Assembly (NCBI GenBank): GCA_937881285.1
Contig: CALGEU010000295.1
Span: 1-6,313 of the forward strand
Reading direction: 5' to 3'
Source: an uncultured Clostridia bacterium
GTDB lineage: Bacteria; Bacillota; Clostridia; Christensenellales; CAG-917
Length of the DNA: 6,313 nucleotides
Shown here: positions 6,274-6,313 of the stretch, piece after piece
How the letters are laid out: each line of letters starts with the position of its first letter
How positions within the stretch are numbered: the stretch's first letter is position 1
Position numbers and translations under genes: made by a program
The notes under the pieces: model-generated
Seen by the model: the letters and a program-made list of their open reading frames with translations, nothing else
Databases searched by the model: none
What the model was told of the DNA's origin: nothing

Positions 6274-6304
6274 TTTGCCGAGAGTGGAATCCGCTCTCGG
6301 CAAA
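6274..6304. repeat. Perfect 11-bp inverted repeat (hairpin) in the operon leader
   Basis: TTTGCCGAGAG (6274-6284) and CTCTCGGCAAA (6294-6304) are perfect complements separated by nine bases. On the plus strand the loop can pair further (T.G, G-C, G-C), giving about 14 bp around a 3-nt loop. On the minus strand the first of these is an A/C mismatch. Neither strand has a U-run after the hairpin (AAAAATC on minus, TGTTTACTT on plus), so it is not a canonical intrinsic terminator. It sits 24 bases before the 378-aa start. Possible roles are an operator for a dimeric regulator, an RNA leader hairpin, a degenerate terminator of a gene outside the window, or a DNA hairpin of an element with a single-stranded stage. 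Confidence 0.6.
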
Positions 6305-6313
6305 TGTTTACTT

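Noticed and set aside
6274..6304. Intrinsic terminator call for the leader hairpin
   Set aside because: No U-tract follows the stem on either strand, so it is reported only as an inverted repeat.
1..6313. tRNA, rRNA, CRISPR array, IS element or transposase
   Set aside because: No direct-repeat array, cloverleaf-like segment, rRNA-like sequence, or DDE/HUH transposase motif was seen on either strand.

Overview
All supported genes lie on the minus strand and read right to left as a nearly gapless operon-like run. There are seven CDSs, and the last runs off the left edge. Standard stops are used (TGA ends two of the genes), base composition is moderate by eye, and Shine-Dalgarno sites are of the AGG/GGAG type. 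Several genes overlap by 1, 4 or 20 bases. The style suggests a Firmicutes/Clostridia-like bacterium or one of its mobile elements. No ribosomal, metabolic or other marker gene is present to fix the host, so this is an inference.

Layout in transcription order: a perfect 11-bp inverted repeat (6274-6304) sits in the leader. Next come a 378-aa membrane-anchored, mostly extracellular protein with an Ig-like N-terminal region (5114-6250), a 197-aa membrane-anchored extracellular protein (4510-5103), a 734-aa type I membrane protein with signal peptide, large ectodomain, one C-terminal membrane segment and a Lys/Arg-rich cytoplasmic tail (2306-4510), and a 125-aa very basic protein (1948-2325). 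A 134-bp gap (1814-1947) holds a nested stem-loop and a possible promoter. After it come a 67-aa protein (1610-1813), a 31-aa single-span membrane peptide (1518-1613) and a polytopic membrane P-loop protein (1-1521, 507 codons visible, C-terminus outside the window). The last three are chained by ATGA start/stop overlaps. The 31-aa gene and the truncated ATPase gene were found by translating the minus strand directly.

Together the genes describe a cell-envelope machine: three surface proteins, two small soluble proteins that could bind nucleic acid, a tiny membrane peptide and a membrane-embedded ATPase. The closest known analogy by architecture, not by demonstrated homology, is the morphogenesis module of filamentous (inovirus-like) phages: a large pIII-like type I membrane protein, 30-aa-scale minor coat peptides and a pI/Zot-type ATPase. 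A conjugation or secretion apparatus with a VirD4/FtsK-like ATPase is the main alternative. No replication, integration or relaxase gene is in the window, so neither reading is settled.
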